Of a stretch of DNA of 17,320 nt, positions 1 through 7,228 are shown one piece after another. Origin of the DNA: Caulobacterales bacterium RIFOXYB1_FULL_67_16. GTDB lineage: Bacteria; Pseudomonadota; Alphaproteobacteria; Caulobacterales; Caulobacteraceae. Position 1 is the stretch's first letter, and each line of letters begins with the position of its first letter. The notes under the pieces were generated by a model that was not told the DNA's origin, did no database searches, and saw only the letters and a program-made list of their open reading frames with translations. Where the stretch lies: contig MGLN01000037.1 in NCBI GenBank assembly GCA_001796045.1, positions 6,014 to 23,333 on the forward strand, written 5' to 3'. The position numbers and the translations under genes were made by a program.

Positions 1-558
1 GTCATAGGCGAAGCCGAACCAGGCTCCTTCGTGGACCCCTTCGACCTCGAATGTCGCAGCCCGCACTACCGGGAATCCGGCGTCGACCAGGGCGGAGACA
101 GCCTGTTGCGCCAGGACCTGTGTCGGAATGGTCCGGGCGGCGGGACAGGTCTCCGGTCCCGTCACGTCCGAGGCGTCGCGGTGAAGCGCCGCCAGACGCC
201 TGAAGGCAGGAGGTTCGGCGACATGGGTGCTGACGTCGCGCGGCGTCGGCTCGGCCAGCCGTCGCCCCTGCTCCAGAAAGACGCCCAGGGTCCCGCCCGC
301 CAGGACCAGGGCGATCGCCCCAAACACCCCACGGCGACGCAGATCTCTCAGCGCCAGACCCGCAACGACCAGGGCGGCGCCGCACCCGATCCATGCCAGT
401 CCCCGCGCCACCGTCCAAGTCAGCAGATCATAGGTGATCGCCCGATCTACCCCGCCGAACAGGGTCGCCGCCATCGCCGCCACGGTCAGAATCAGGGGCG
501 CCGCCGTCAGGGCCGTCAGCCAGGGAATCAGAGCAGGGACGGGCTTGGTCGACGGCAT
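1..558 (-). CDS. DUF1499 family membrane protein (partial, C-terminus beyond left edge)
   Basis: The frame starts at an ATG at 558 and is open for 186 codons to base 1, so the C-terminus is missing. The N-terminal half has three hydrophobic segments, at about residues 11-37, 50-70 and 79-97. The soluble part starts near residue 105 and resembles the DUF1499 family (PF07386). Its PRDVSTHVAEPPAF stretch at 107-119 and the late EGVHEGAWFGFAYD stretch at 173-186 match the family's typical 'DVSTD...PP.F' and 'T.WFGF.DD' motifs. The function of DUF1499 proteins is unknown; many are predicted membrane-anchored. A GGAG lies about 5 nt before the ATG. The start is 15 bp after the stop of the acyl-CoA ligase gene, so the two are probably co-transcribed. 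I am confident of the frame and fairly confident of the family. Confidence 0.82.
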   Translation of the reverse strand, partial: MPSTKPVPALIPWLTALTAAPLILTVAAMAATLFGGVDRAITYDLLTWTVARGLAWIGCGAALVVAGLALRDLRRRGVFGAIALVLAGGTLGVFLEQGRRLAEPTPRDVSTHVAEPPAFRRLAALHRDASDVTGPETCPAARTIPTQVLAQQAVSALVDAGFPVVRAATFEVEGVHEGAWFGFAYD

Positions 559-573
559 CGGCGCTCCATGGGA

Positions 574-2208
574 TCAGGCGGGCTGGATGTCGGGCAGACG
601 GTAGTCCCTCATCCGTTCACGCAGAAGCTTCTTGTCGATCTTGCCCGTGGCGCCCAGCGGAATCTCGTCAAGGGCCACCACGTCGTCAGGCATCCACCAT
701 TTGGCGATCTTGCCCTTCAGAAAGTCGAGATGCTCCTGCTTGTCCAGGGTTTCCCCAGCCTTCAGCTTGACCAGCAGCACCGGGCGTTCGTCCCATTTGG
801 CGTGGGCGGCGCCGATGACCGCGGCCAGTTCGACCTTGGGATGACCCACGGCGATGTTCTCGATCTCGATGGAGCTGATCCATTCGCCGCCCGACTTGAT
901 GACGTCCTTGGACCGGTCTGTGATCTGCATGAAGCCCAGTTCGTCCACCGTCGCCACATCGCCGGTGTCGAAGAAGCCGTCTCCATCCAGGATCGAGCTT
1001 TCCTCGCGGAAATAGGCGCGGGCCACGGTCGGGCCCTTCACCATCAGATGGCCGAAGGTCGCGCCGTCATGCGGCAGGGTGCGGCCGGCGTCATCCTTCA
1101 ACGTCAGCTCGATCCCCAGGGGCGGCGTGCCTTGCTTGGTGCGATACTTCAGCTGGTCCTCGAACGGCAGGGCCGCCGTCTCGGGCGTCATGTTCGACAG
1201 GGTGCCTATGGGCGAGGTCTCGGTCATGCCCCAACCCTGAAGCACCTCGATCCCATAGTCGTCATGGAAGGCGCGGATCAGGCTTTCGGGCACAGCCGAA
1301 CCGCCGATCAGCACCCGGTTGACGGTGGAGAGCTTCAGCCCGTTCTGACGCATATGGGCCAGCAGCCCCTGCCAGACCGTCGGCACGGCGGCGGAGAAGG
1401 TGACGCCTTCGGTTTCCAGCAGTTCATAAAGGGCCTCGCCGTCCATCCGGGCACCCGGCATCACCAGCTTGCAGCCCGAGGCCGGGCCGACGAAGGCGAT
1501 GCCCCAGGCGTTGGCGTGGAACATCGGCACGACCGGAAGGATGACGTCGCTGGTCTTGCCGCCGACCACCGCGGCCTGCAGGGCCATGAAGGTGTGCAGA
1601 AAGTTCGAGCGGTGCGAGTACAGCACCCCCTTGGGGTTCCCCGTCGTGCCTGAGGTGTAGCAGAGGCCGCAGGCGGTGTTCTCGTCGAAGTCTCCCCAGA
1701 CCACGTCCGCCGACTGCTCCGCCACGATCCGCTCATAGGATTCCGCGCCCGGCAGGCGGGTCTGCGGCATATGGGCGTCGTCGGTCATGATGATGACCCG
1801 CTCGACCTTGGGGATATGCGGCAGAATGGCTTCCAGCAGCGGCACGAAGGTCAGGTCCGTGAAGATGATCCGGTCCTCGGCATGGTTGATGATGTAGACC
1901 AGCTGTTCGGGGAACAGCCGCGGATTCAGGGTGTGGCAGACCGCGCCCATGCCCATGACGCCGTACCAGGTCTCGATATGCTTGTCGGTGTTCCAGGCCA
2001 GGGTCGCGACGCGGTCGCCAGGCTGAATTCCCCACGCCTTCAAGGCGTTGGAGACGCGTTTGGCCCGATTGTGGATCTGCCCGTAGGTGGTGCGGACGAT
2101 GGGCCCTTCGACCGAGCGGGTGACCACTTCCCGGTCGCCATGCCAGTTTTTCGCGTGGTCGATGATCTTGTCGACCGTCAGCGGCCAGTCCTGCATCAAT
2201 CCGAGCAT
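574..2208 (-). CDS. Fatty-acid / (methylthio)propionate-type acyl-CoA ligase (AMP-forming)
   Basis: This 544-residue protein is a full-length member of the ANL adenylate-forming superfamily. It activates a carboxylic acid with ATP and joins it to CoA. The P-loop YTSGTTGNPKG is at 184-194. GWGMTE (325-330) is the A5 motif, TGD (415-417) holds the ribose-binding Asp, and KSGGEW (438-443) is the hinge region. TGKIDKK (521-527) carries the catalytic lysine K523. The N-terminal MLGLMQDWPL is typical of the medium/long-chain acyl-CoA synthetase subgroup that also includes the DMSP-pathway ligase DmdB, and automated pipelines may use either name. Substrate cannot be read from the sequence; a medium- or long-chain fatty acid is the default guess. 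It is followed by a DUF1499 gene on the same strand and is divergent from uridine kinase. A palindrome sits in its likely promoter region, which hints at repressor control. Confidence 0.93.
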   Translation of the reverse strand: MLGLMQDWPLTVDKIIDHAKNWHGDREVVTRSVEGPIVRTTYGQIHNRAKRVSNALKAWGIQPGDRVATLAWNTDKHIETWYGVMGMGAVCHTLNPRLFPEQLVYIINHAEDRIIFTDLTFVPLLEAILPHIPKVERVIIMTDDAHMPQTRLPGAESYERIVAEQSADVVWGDFDENTACGLCYTSGTTGNPKGVLYSHRSNFLHTFMALQAAVVGGKTSDVILPVVPMFHANAWGIAFVGPASGCKLVMPGARMDGEALYELLETEGVTFSAAVPTVWQGLLAHMRQNGLKLSTVNRVLIGGSAVPESLIRAFHDDYGIEVLQGWGMTETSPIGTLSNMTPETAALPFEDQLKYRTKQGTPPLGIELTLKDDAGRTLPHDGATFGHLMVKGPTVARAYFREESSILDGDGFFDTGDVATVDELGFMQITDRSKDVIKSGGEWISSIEIENIAVGHPKVELAAVIGAAHAKWDERPVLLVKLKAGETLDKQEHLDFLKGKIAKWWMPDDVVALDEIPLGATGKIDKKLLRERMRDYRLPDIQPA

Positions 2209-2262
2209 GGTGCGTCTTTCCTGTCCCTTTATGCGTCTGCTTGGCTGCGACGCTTGAGGTCA

Positions 2263-2291
2263 GGCTAACATCGGTTATCAGTGATAATCAA
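2263..2291 (-). promoter_or_regulatory. Candidate promoter with overlapping palindromic operator for the acyl-CoA ligase
   Basis: On the minus strand, TTGATT (2291-2286) and TTAGCC (2268-2263) are separated by 17 nt, about 55 nt upstream of the ligase start codon. The perfect inverted repeat TTATCA-G-TGATAA (2275-2287) overlaps the -35 side and the spacer. An AT-rich palindrome at this position in GC-rich DNA is what a TetR- or GntR-type repressor site would look like, but no regulator gene is present in the window. The -10 match is poor, so the promoter assignment is tentative; the palindrome itself is seen directly. It could also serve the divergent uridine kinase gene. Confidence 0.4.
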
Positions 2292-2367
2292 CGTGACGCC
2301 GCTTAATCATCGCGCGACGGATCGTCCCCGGTGGCGCGGCTTCTTTCGGCGTTCTAGAAGGCCGCCC

Positions 2368-3015
2368 ATGGCTATACTGATCGCGATCACGGGGGGCTCC
2401 GGCTCCGGCAAGAGCACCCTGGCGGAGGCCCTGGTCTCGGCCCTGCCGGAAGGCAAGGCGGTGCTGGTGCGTGAGGACTCCTACTATAAGGACGCTGCCA
2501 GCCTGCCGGGATTTGACGCGGCGACCTTCGACTTCGATGACGTGGCCGCTCGCGACCACGAGTTGATGATCACCCATCTGACGCAACTCAAGGCCGGCCG
2601 TGCGGTGACCGCCCCCATCTATTCCTTCATCCACCACGGACGCGAACCCGGCGGAGAGCCGATCCCGGCCGCCGAGGTGGTAATCGTCGAGGGCACCCAT
2701 GTCCTCTGCACCGCCGAGCTGACGGCCCTGTTCGACATCCGGGTCTTCGTCGACACGCCGGCCGACATCCGGTTCATCCGCCGCCTGTTGCGCGACCAGT
2801 CCGAGCGGGGTCGGTCTGCCGATTCGGTCGTCGCCCAGTATCTGGCCACCGTCCGGCCGGGCCATGAACGGCTGACGGAGCCTTCACGGACCCATGCCGA
2901 CTTCATCATCGCCGACGCCACGGCGGCGGTCCGTCTGGAAGACCCACAGGCGGTGGTGCGTCTGGCGGCCCCGGTCCTGGCCCACCCCCTTCTGACGCCC
3001 CATCTGGAGGCCTGA
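2368..3015 (+). CDS. udk: Uridine kinase (P-loop phosphoribulokinase/uridine kinase family)
   Basis: The 215-residue protein phosphorylates uridine (and usually cytidine) to the monophosphate in cytosolic pyrimidine salvage. The Walker A motif GGSGSGKST is at 9-17, and DSYYKD at 37-42 is the typical substrate-binding motif of Udk. The PIYSF..H segment (83-89), the Walker B-like VIVEG (105-109) and the lid motif RDQSERGRS (142-150) also fit. The later QYLATVRPGHERLTEPSR region matches the C-terminal part of bacterial uridine kinases. I chose the ATG at 2368 because AGAAGG lies 7-8 nt upstream and the Walker A motif should sit close to the N-terminus; the frame is open further upstream without a good start. 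It lies upstream of thyA on the same strand, which gives a pyrimidine-metabolism context. Specificity within the PRK/UDK family is inferred. Confidence 0.88.
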   Translation: MAILIAITGGSGSGKSTLAEALVSALPEGKAVLVREDSYYKDAASLPGFDAATFDFDDVAARDHELMITHLTQLKAGRAVTAPIYSFIHHGREPGGEPIPAAEVVIVEGTHVLCTAELTALFDIRVFVDTPADIRFIRRLLRDQSERGRSADSVVAQYLATVRPGHERLTEPSRTHADFIIADATAAVRLEDPQAVVRLAAPVLAHPLLTPHLEA

Positions 3016-3051
3016 CGCCGGATCCCGGCTCCGGTCGAGTGGTTTCTGTGG

Positions 3052-3076
3052 ACGCCCCCGATCGGGCGTGTCTTCT
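3052..3076 (+). terminator. Possible weak intrinsic terminator after uridine kinase
   Basis: ACGCCC (3052-3057) can pair with GGGCGT (3064-3069) around a 6-nt loop, followed by a T-rich TCTTCTT. It lies in the 98-bp gap between the uridine kinase stop and thyA. The T-tract is interrupted, so termination may be partial. Confidence 0.35.
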
Positions 3077-3113
3077 TGGTTTCGAATCACCTGATCTGAG
3101 GCAATCTCTGGAC

Positions 3114-3971
3114 ATGAACGCTCAGGTCGCCGCCGTCGAACTCCAGGCCCGGACAGCCCCGGCCGCCCCAGACCATCCGGAGCGGCAGTACCTGAATCTG
3201 CTCCGCGACATCCTGGACAACGGCGTGCGCCGCGAAGATCGCACCGGCACCGGCACTCTGGGCGTCTTCGGCCGACAGATGCGATTCGACCTGTCCAAGG
3301 GTTTCCCGGTCCTGACGACCAAGAAGCTGCACCTGCGCTCGATCATCGTCGAACTGCTGTGGTTCCTGCGCGGCGAGACCAATATCGGCTGGCTGAAGGA
3401 GAACGGTGTCCGCATCTGGGACGAATGGGCCGATGCTGAGGGCGAACTCGGGCCTGTGTACGGCAAGCAGTGGCGATCCTGGACCGCCCCCGACGGCCGG
3501 ATGATTGACCAGATCGAGAAGCTGGTTCACGGGCTGAAGACTAATCCGAACAGCCGCCGCCACATCGTCACCGCCTGGAACCCGGCCGACGTCGACGACA
3601 TGGCCCTGCCGCCCTGCCACTGCCTGTTCCAGTTCTTCGTCGCCGACGGAAAACTGAGCTGCCAGCTGTATCAACGCAGCGCCGACGTCTTCCTGGGCGT
3701 CCCCTTCAACATCGCCTCCTACGCCCTGCTGACGATGATGCTGGCCCAGGTGGTCGGACTGGAGCCCGGCGAGTTCGTCCATACCTTCGGCGACGCCCAC
3801 CTGTATCTGAACCACCTCGAACAGGCCGAGCTCCAACTCACGCGTGAGCCCCTGCCCCTGCCGACCATGAAGATCGCGCCCAAGGACGACCTGTTCGCCT
3901 TCGACCTTTCCGATTTTACACTTGAGGGCTACGAGGCCTGGCCGCACATCAAGGCTCAGGTCGCCGTCTAG
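3114..3971 (+). CDS. thyA: Thymidylate synthase
   Basis: ThyA makes dTMP from dUMP using 5,10-methylene-THF as carbon donor and reductant, releasing dihydrofolate. The 285-residue protein has the family's core. EDRTGTGTLGVFG (41-53) is the phosphate-binding arginine loop. LPPCHCLFQFF (165-175) carries the nucleophile C168, and QRSADVFLGVPFNIASY (187-203) holds the dUMP phosphate-binding and asparagine residues. It is about 20 residues longer than E. coli ThyA because of an N-terminal extension before PERQYLNLL. I took the ATG at 3114; a GTG further upstream (3039) would overlap the hairpin at 3052-3069. The Shine-Dalgarno is weak. It heads a tight cluster with a hydrolase, a MazG-like enzyme and folA. 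FolA recycles the dihydrofolate produced here, a common pairing. Confidence 0.97.
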   Translation: MNAQVAAVELQARTAPAAPDHPERQYLNLLRDILDNGVRREDRTGTGTLGVFGRQMRFDLSKGFPVLTTKKLHLRSIIVELLWFLRGETNIGWLKENGVRIWDEWADAEGELGPVYGKQWRSWTAPDGRMIDQIEKLVHGLKTNPNSRRHIVTAWNPADVDDMALPPCHCLFQFFVADGKLSCQLYQRSADVFLGVPFNIASYALLTMMLAQVVGLEPGEFVHTFGDAHLYLNHLEQAELQLTREPLPLPTMKIAPKDDLFAFDLSDFTLEGYEAWPHIKAQVAV

Positions 3972-3995
3972 GCGATCGGTCCCTCAGGAGCCGCC

Positions 3996-4850
3996 ATGTC
4001 CATCCGCGCCCTTCTCGCCTGCGTGCTCGGCGCCGGCCTGGTTTTCGCCGCCCCTTTGTCGGCCGTCGCCCAGCCGGCGCGGGTGGAAGCCGTGGCGTCC
4101 GTCGCTCGCACTGTGGAGTCGTCCACCACGGCCGACGGCCGAGCCGTCTCGCTGCAAATCTGGACCGCCCCGGACGAGAGAGGCGTCATCGTCTTCAGCC
4201 ACGGATTCGGCGGCGCGCCCGAGGCGTATGATCGCCTCCTCTCGGAATGGGCCGCGCACGGCTTCTCCGTCATTGCGCCCTTGCACCTCGACTCTCAGAA
4301 ACATCCGCAGCACACCCGTGACGGCGCCGCCGCCTTCTTCGCCCGCCTGGGCGATGTCAGCGCCGCGCGCGCCCTGGCCGCCAGCGCCCACTCGGGCAAA
4401 CCCCTGATCGTCGCCGGGCATTCCTTCGGCTCTCTGCTGTCCTTTATCCAGGCGGGCGCCGTCACCCCGGCCGGCCCCCAGGGGGATCCGGCGGTCAAGG
4501 GCGTCATCGCCTTCTCCTCTCCAGGCAATATTCCTGGCCTGGTCGCGGACCAGACCTACGCCCCGCTGACCAGCCCCTTGCTGATGATCACCGGCGACAA
4601 GGATCTGGTACCCCGCTACGCCGACGACTGGCGCGATCACCGCACGGCCTTCGACGCCAGCCCTGCAGGCGACAAGACCTTGCTGGTCTTCCAGAATGGC
4701 GATCATCAGCTGGTGGCCGCCGAGGCGGCCTTCGGGCCGATCGTCGCCGCCACCGAGCTGTTCCTCGACGCCTATGCCTTGGGCGACGCCGAGGCGAAGG
4801 CCCGCCTCGCCGCCTTCGCCGCGCCCGGCGTGACCGTGGAGCGCCGCTGA
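3996..4850 (+). CDS. Exported alpha/beta hydrolase
   Basis: This 284-residue protein starts with a Sec-type signal peptide: a positively charged start, a hydrophobic stretch at about 5-24, and likely cleavage near AQP at 25-27. The rest fits an alpha/beta hydrolase. HGFGG (69-73) supplies the oxyanion hole, GHSFGS (141-146) the nucleophile S143, GDKD (200-203) the likely acid D203, and GDHQ (235-238) the likely catalytic H237. The overall look resembles the chlorophyllase / PAF-acetylhydrolase-like esterase group, but the substrate is unknown. A strong AGGAG lies 8 nt upstream of the ATG. The gene sits 24 bp behind thyA and 5 bp ahead of a mazG-like gene, so it is probably co-transcribed with nucleotide and folate genes, although an exported enzyme has no obvious part in that pathway. 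Confidence 0.88.
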   Translation: MSIRALLACVLGAGLVFAAPLSAVAQPARVEAVASVARTVESSTTADGRAVSLQIWTAPDERGVIVFSHGFGGAPEAYDRLLSEWAAHGFSVIAPLHLDSQKHPQHTRDGAAAFFARLGDVSAARALAASAHSGKPLIVAGHSFGSLLSFIQAGAVTPAGPQGDPAVKGVIAFSSPGNIPGLVADQTYAPLTSPLLMITGDKDLVPRYADDWRDHRTAFDASPAGDKTLLVFQNGDHQLVAAEAAFGPIVAATELFLDAYALGDAEAKARLAAFAAPGVTVERR

Positions 4851-4855
4851 ACTCC

Positions 4856-5167
4856 ATGACTCTTTCAGAACTTACCTCTTCCGTCCTACGCATCTCCGAC
4901 CTCTACGCCGCCAATCACGCCATCGACCGTGATCGGGATTGGGCCTTGCTGAAACTTCAGGAAGAACTGGGGGAACTGACCGCCGAACATCTGCGCCTGA
5001 CCCGCCGCGCGCGGGGCGCCGGCGACCCCGAGGCGCTGGGCGACGAGGCGGCCGATGTTCTGGGCATGCTGCTGATCTATTGCGCGGGCGCCGGGATCGA
5101 TCTTGAGACGGCCATGCGACGCAAATGGCTGAAGTGGCTCGACCCCCATACGGAAACCGCCCCATGA
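4856..5167 (+). CDS. MazG-like nucleotide pyrophosphohydrolase
   Basis: The 103-residue, mostly helical protein carries the all-alpha NTP-pyrophosphatase signature. Acidic residues E36/E37 and E40 lie in LQEELGE, and E64 and D67 in DEAADVLG, matching the two-part EExxE...ExxD Mg2+-binding pattern of MazG/dUTPase-like enzymes (PF03819). Such enzymes hydrolyse NTPs or dNTPs to the monophosphate and pyrophosphate. The single-domain length suggests a small MazG homologue rather than the two-domain E. coli MazG. The start is 5 bp after the hydrolase stop. The stop overlaps the folA start (ATGA), implying translational coupling. Beside thyA and folA a dNTP substrate such as dUTP or dCTP is attractive, but that is inference. 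Confidence 0.85.
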   Translation: MTLSELTSSVLRISDLYAANHAIDRDRDWALLKLQEELGELTAEHLRLTRRARGAGDPEALGDEAADVLGMLLIYCAGAGIDLETAMRRKWLKWLDPHTETAP

Positions 5168-5691
5168 CCGCCCCCGTTATCTCCCTGGTCGTAGCCCGCG
5201 GACGAAACGGGGTCATCGGTCGGGACGGCGACCTGCCCTGGCGGCTCCGTTCCGACCTGCAAAGGTTCAAGGCCGTCACCATGGGCAAGCCCTGCCTGAT
5301 GGGGCGCAAGACCTGGGAGAGTCTGCCGCTCCGCCCCTTGCCCGGCCGACTGAACCTGGTGCTGACCAAGGACGAGTCCTACGAGGCCGACGGCATGGCC
5401 AAGGGCGCCGTGGTCTGCTCCAATCTGGACGAAGCGATCGAAATCGCGCGCGAGACCGCCGAGGAGGACGGCGCGGACGAGATCTGCGTCATCGGCGGCA
5501 CGGCCCTTTTCGCCGCCGCCCTGCCCCGCGCCCGACGTCTCTACATCACCGAGGTCGACGCGGCTCCCGAAGGGGATGCCGTCTTTCCGCCATTCGACGA
5601 GACGGCCTGGATCGAGGTATCGTCCGAAGCCCATGCGGCGGGCGAGAAGGACGACCACGCCTTCACCTTCCGCGTTCTGGACCGTCGTTAG
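5164..5691 (+). CDS. folA: Dihydrofolate reductase
   Basis: FolA reduces dihydrofolate to tetrahydrofolate with NADPH in the cytosol. The 175-residue protein has the classical DHFR features: VVARGRNGVIG (9-19), LPWRLRSDLQRFK (24-36) with the substrate-protonating D31, GRKTWESL (47-54) in the NADPH-binding part, and the later ICVIGGTALF (107-116) with the conserved GG. The start codon overlaps the stop of the mazG-like gene (ATGA), which fixes the start better than upstream alternatives in the same frame. The length is close to the usual 160-175 residues. Its placement three genes after thyA links dTMP synthesis with regeneration of the folate it consumes. It has the residues expected of a chromosomal enzyme, and I see no sign that it is a plasmid-type trimethoprim-resistant variant. 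Confidence 0.97.
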   Translation: MTAPVISLVVARGRNGVIGRDGDLPWRLRSDLQRFKAVTMGKPCLMGRKTWESLPLRPLPGRLNLVLTKDESYEADGMAKGAVVCSNLDEAIEIARETAEEDGADEICVIGGTALFAAALPRARRLYITEVDAAPEGDAVFPPFDETAWIEVSSEAHAAGEKDDHAFTFRVLDRR

Positions 5692-5700
5692 GAGCCCTTG

Positions 5701-6021
5701 ATGTACGTCGCCACCACCAATGACCTGCCCGGCTTTCGCGTCACCCGCCATATCGGCCTGGTGCGCGGCGTGACGGTGCGGTCCCGCAACGCCATTTCCG
5801 ACGCCATCGGCGGCGTCCAGTCGATGCTCGGCGGCCGCGTCGGCGCCTATGTGAAACTGGCCGAGGCGGGGCGCCAGGAAGCCTATGACGAACTGGTCAA
5901 ACACGCAGAAGCCCACGGCGCCAACGCCATTCTGGCCGTCCGTTACGACGCCACCGAGATCATGCCCGGCGTGACCGAGGTGCTCTGCTACGGCACCGCC
6001 GTGATCGTCGAGCCGGCCTGA
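5701..6021 (+). CDS. YbjQ family (UPF0145) protein
   Basis: This 106-residue protein matches the YbjQ/UPF0145 family (PF01906), which is sometimes labelled heavy-metal-binding; its role is not established. Recognisable parts are GLVRGVTVRSRNAISD (19-34), a small glycine-rich segment GGRVGAY (44-50), the helix around EAYDELVKHAEAHGANAI, and the C-terminal strands VLCYGTAVIV. The length matches E. coli YbjQ (about 107 residues). The ATG at 5701 has GGAG (5691-5694) 6 nt upstream, overlapping the folA stop codon. With only 9 bp between the genes it is the likely last gene of the thyA-folA transcript. Confidence 0.87.
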   Translation: MYVATTNDLPGFRVTRHIGLVRGVTVRSRNAISDAIGGVQSMLGGRVGAYVKLAEAGRQEAYDELVKHAEAHGANAILAVRYDATEIMPGVTEVLCYGTAVIVEPA

Positions 6022-6047
6022 TCTCCGCAAGACCCGACCGGCTCGAC
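6007..6047. terminator. Inverted repeat between convergent genes, possible bidirectional terminator
   Basis: GTCGAGCCGG (6007-6016) and CCGGCTCGAC (6038-6047) form a perfect 10-bp stem around a 21-nt loop. It spans the end of the YbjQ-family gene and the short gap to the convergent oxidoreductase gene. There is no clear U-tract on either side, so it may be a rho-assisted stop or simply an RNA-stabilising hairpin. Confidence 0.4.
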
Positions 6048-6055
6048 GCAGCCCG

Positions 6056-7153
6056 TCAGGACAGGGTCATCAGGGCCGAACGTTCGAAGTTCTGAAGCTC
6101 GTCGGTGCGCCCGTCACGGATTTTCTGCACCCAGTGCGGATCGGCCAGCAGGGCGCGGCCGACCGCCACCAGATCGAACTCCTCGTTCTCCAGCCGGCGC
6201 AGCAGACCGTCCAGAGAGGCGGGCTTTGAGCCTTCTCCGCCGAAGGCCGCGATGAATTCGCCGTCCAGTCCGACCGAGCCGACCGTGATGGTCGGCTTGT
6301 TCATCAGCTTCTTGGTCCAGCCGGCGAAGTTCAGGTCTGAACCCTCGAACTCCGGCTCCCAGAAGCGGCGCTGCGAGCAGTGGAAGACATCGACCCCGGC
6401 GTCCGACAGGGGCGTCAGCCATTCGACCATCTGATCCGGCGTCTCGGCGATCCGGGCGGCGAAGTCCTGCTGCTTCCATTGTGACAGGCGCAGGATGACG
6501 GGGATGTCGTCGCCCACGCCTTCACGCACCGCCTTGACCACCTCGGCGCCGAAACGGGCCCGCTCGGCGATGGTCGGCCCGCCCCAGCGGTCCTCGCGCA
6601 CATTGACCCCGCCCCAGAAGAACTGGTCGATCAGATAGCCGTGGGCGCCGTGGATTTCGACGGCGTCAAAGCCCAGCTCCCGCGCCGCGCGCGCAGAACG
6701 ACCGAACGCAGCGATGGTGTCGGCGACGTCCTCTTCGGTCATCGGCTCATACTTGGCCTTGCCCGGCGCCGTCAGGCCTGACGGACTGTCCACCTTGCCT
6801 AACGGCGTCCAATCAGCACCCTGCCCCCGCGCGGATCCGACGTGCCAGATCTGCGGCGCGATCAGGCCTCCGGCGGCGTGGACCTCGTCCACCACCGTCT
6901 TCCAGTGCGGCAGGGCCTCGCCGTGGAAAACGGGTACATTGACGTCGTTGCGGGCGGCGGCACGCTCCACCACCGTGCCCTCGGTCACGATCAACCCCAC
7001 CCCGCCCTCGGCGCGGCGGCGGTAGTAGCCGGCCACATCGGACGTCGGGATGCCGTTCGGGGAAAAGGACCGCGTCATGGGCGCCATGACGATGCGGTTG
7101 GGCAGGGTCAGTCCCTTGATTGTAAAGGGGCGAAACAGGGCGTCGACGCTCAT
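6056..7153 (-). CDS. Old Yellow Enzyme-type NADH:flavin oxidoreductase
   Basis: The 365-residue TIM-barrel flavoprotein belongs to the FMN-dependent OYE family (PF00724), which reduces activated C=C bonds of enals, enones, nitro-esters and similar electrophiles. The N-terminal LFRPFTIKGLTLPNRIVMAP is the usual OYE opening. QIWHVG (101-106) and EIHGAHGYLIDQFFW (166-180) carry the His residues and Tyr of the active site and FMN site. VGSVGL (291-296) and VGRALLADP (331-339) fit the phosphate-binding end of the barrel. I took the ATG at 7153 because GAGGAGAT precedes it at good spacing; a longer form from 7216 would lack this. It lies 75 bp downstream of the Mrp-like gene on the same strand and may be read from it or from its own promoter. 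The physiological substrate is unknown. Confidence 0.92.
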   Translation of the reverse strand: MSVDALFRPFTIKGLTLPNRIVMAPMTRSFSPNGIPTSDVAGYYRRRAEGGVGLIVTEGTVVERAAARNDVNVPVFHGEALPHWKTVVDEVHAAGGLIAPQIWHVGSARGQGADWTPLGKVDSPSGLTAPGKAKYEPMTEEDVADTIAAFGRSARAARELGFDAVEIHGAHGYLIDQFFWGGVNVREDRWGGPTIAERARFGAEVVKAVREGVGDDIPVILRLSQWKQQDFAARIAETPDQMVEWLTPLSDAGVDVFHCSQRRFWEPEFEGSDLNFAGWTKKLMNKPTITVGSVGLDGEFIAAFGGEGSKPASLDGLLRRLENEEFDLVAVGRALLADPHWVQKIRDGRTDELQNFERSALMTLS

Positions 7154-7228
7154 TGGATCTCCTCGCGAAATGGCAAGGGTGAAGGTGGCGAATAGAGTTG
7201 CGTTTGAAAACCCCATGCGCTGAAGTTT

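Noticed and set aside
31..1653. Long plus-strand open frame (540 codons) opposite the acyl-CoA ligase
   Set aside because: It is antisense to a gene with all ANL ligase motifs, has no recognisable domain and has the Gln/Arg/His-rich composition typical of a shadow frame in GC-rich DNA.
574..2208. Reading the ligase as proof of DMSP (methylthiopropionate) catabolism
   Set aside because: No DmdA, DmdC or DmdD homologue is present in the window, and the motifs do not separate DmdB from general fatty-acyl-CoA ligases.
5164..5691. Trimethoprim-resistance type dihydrofolate reductase
   Set aside because: It sits in a chromosomal folate operon with no integron or mobile sequences, and its sequence fits an ordinary FolA.
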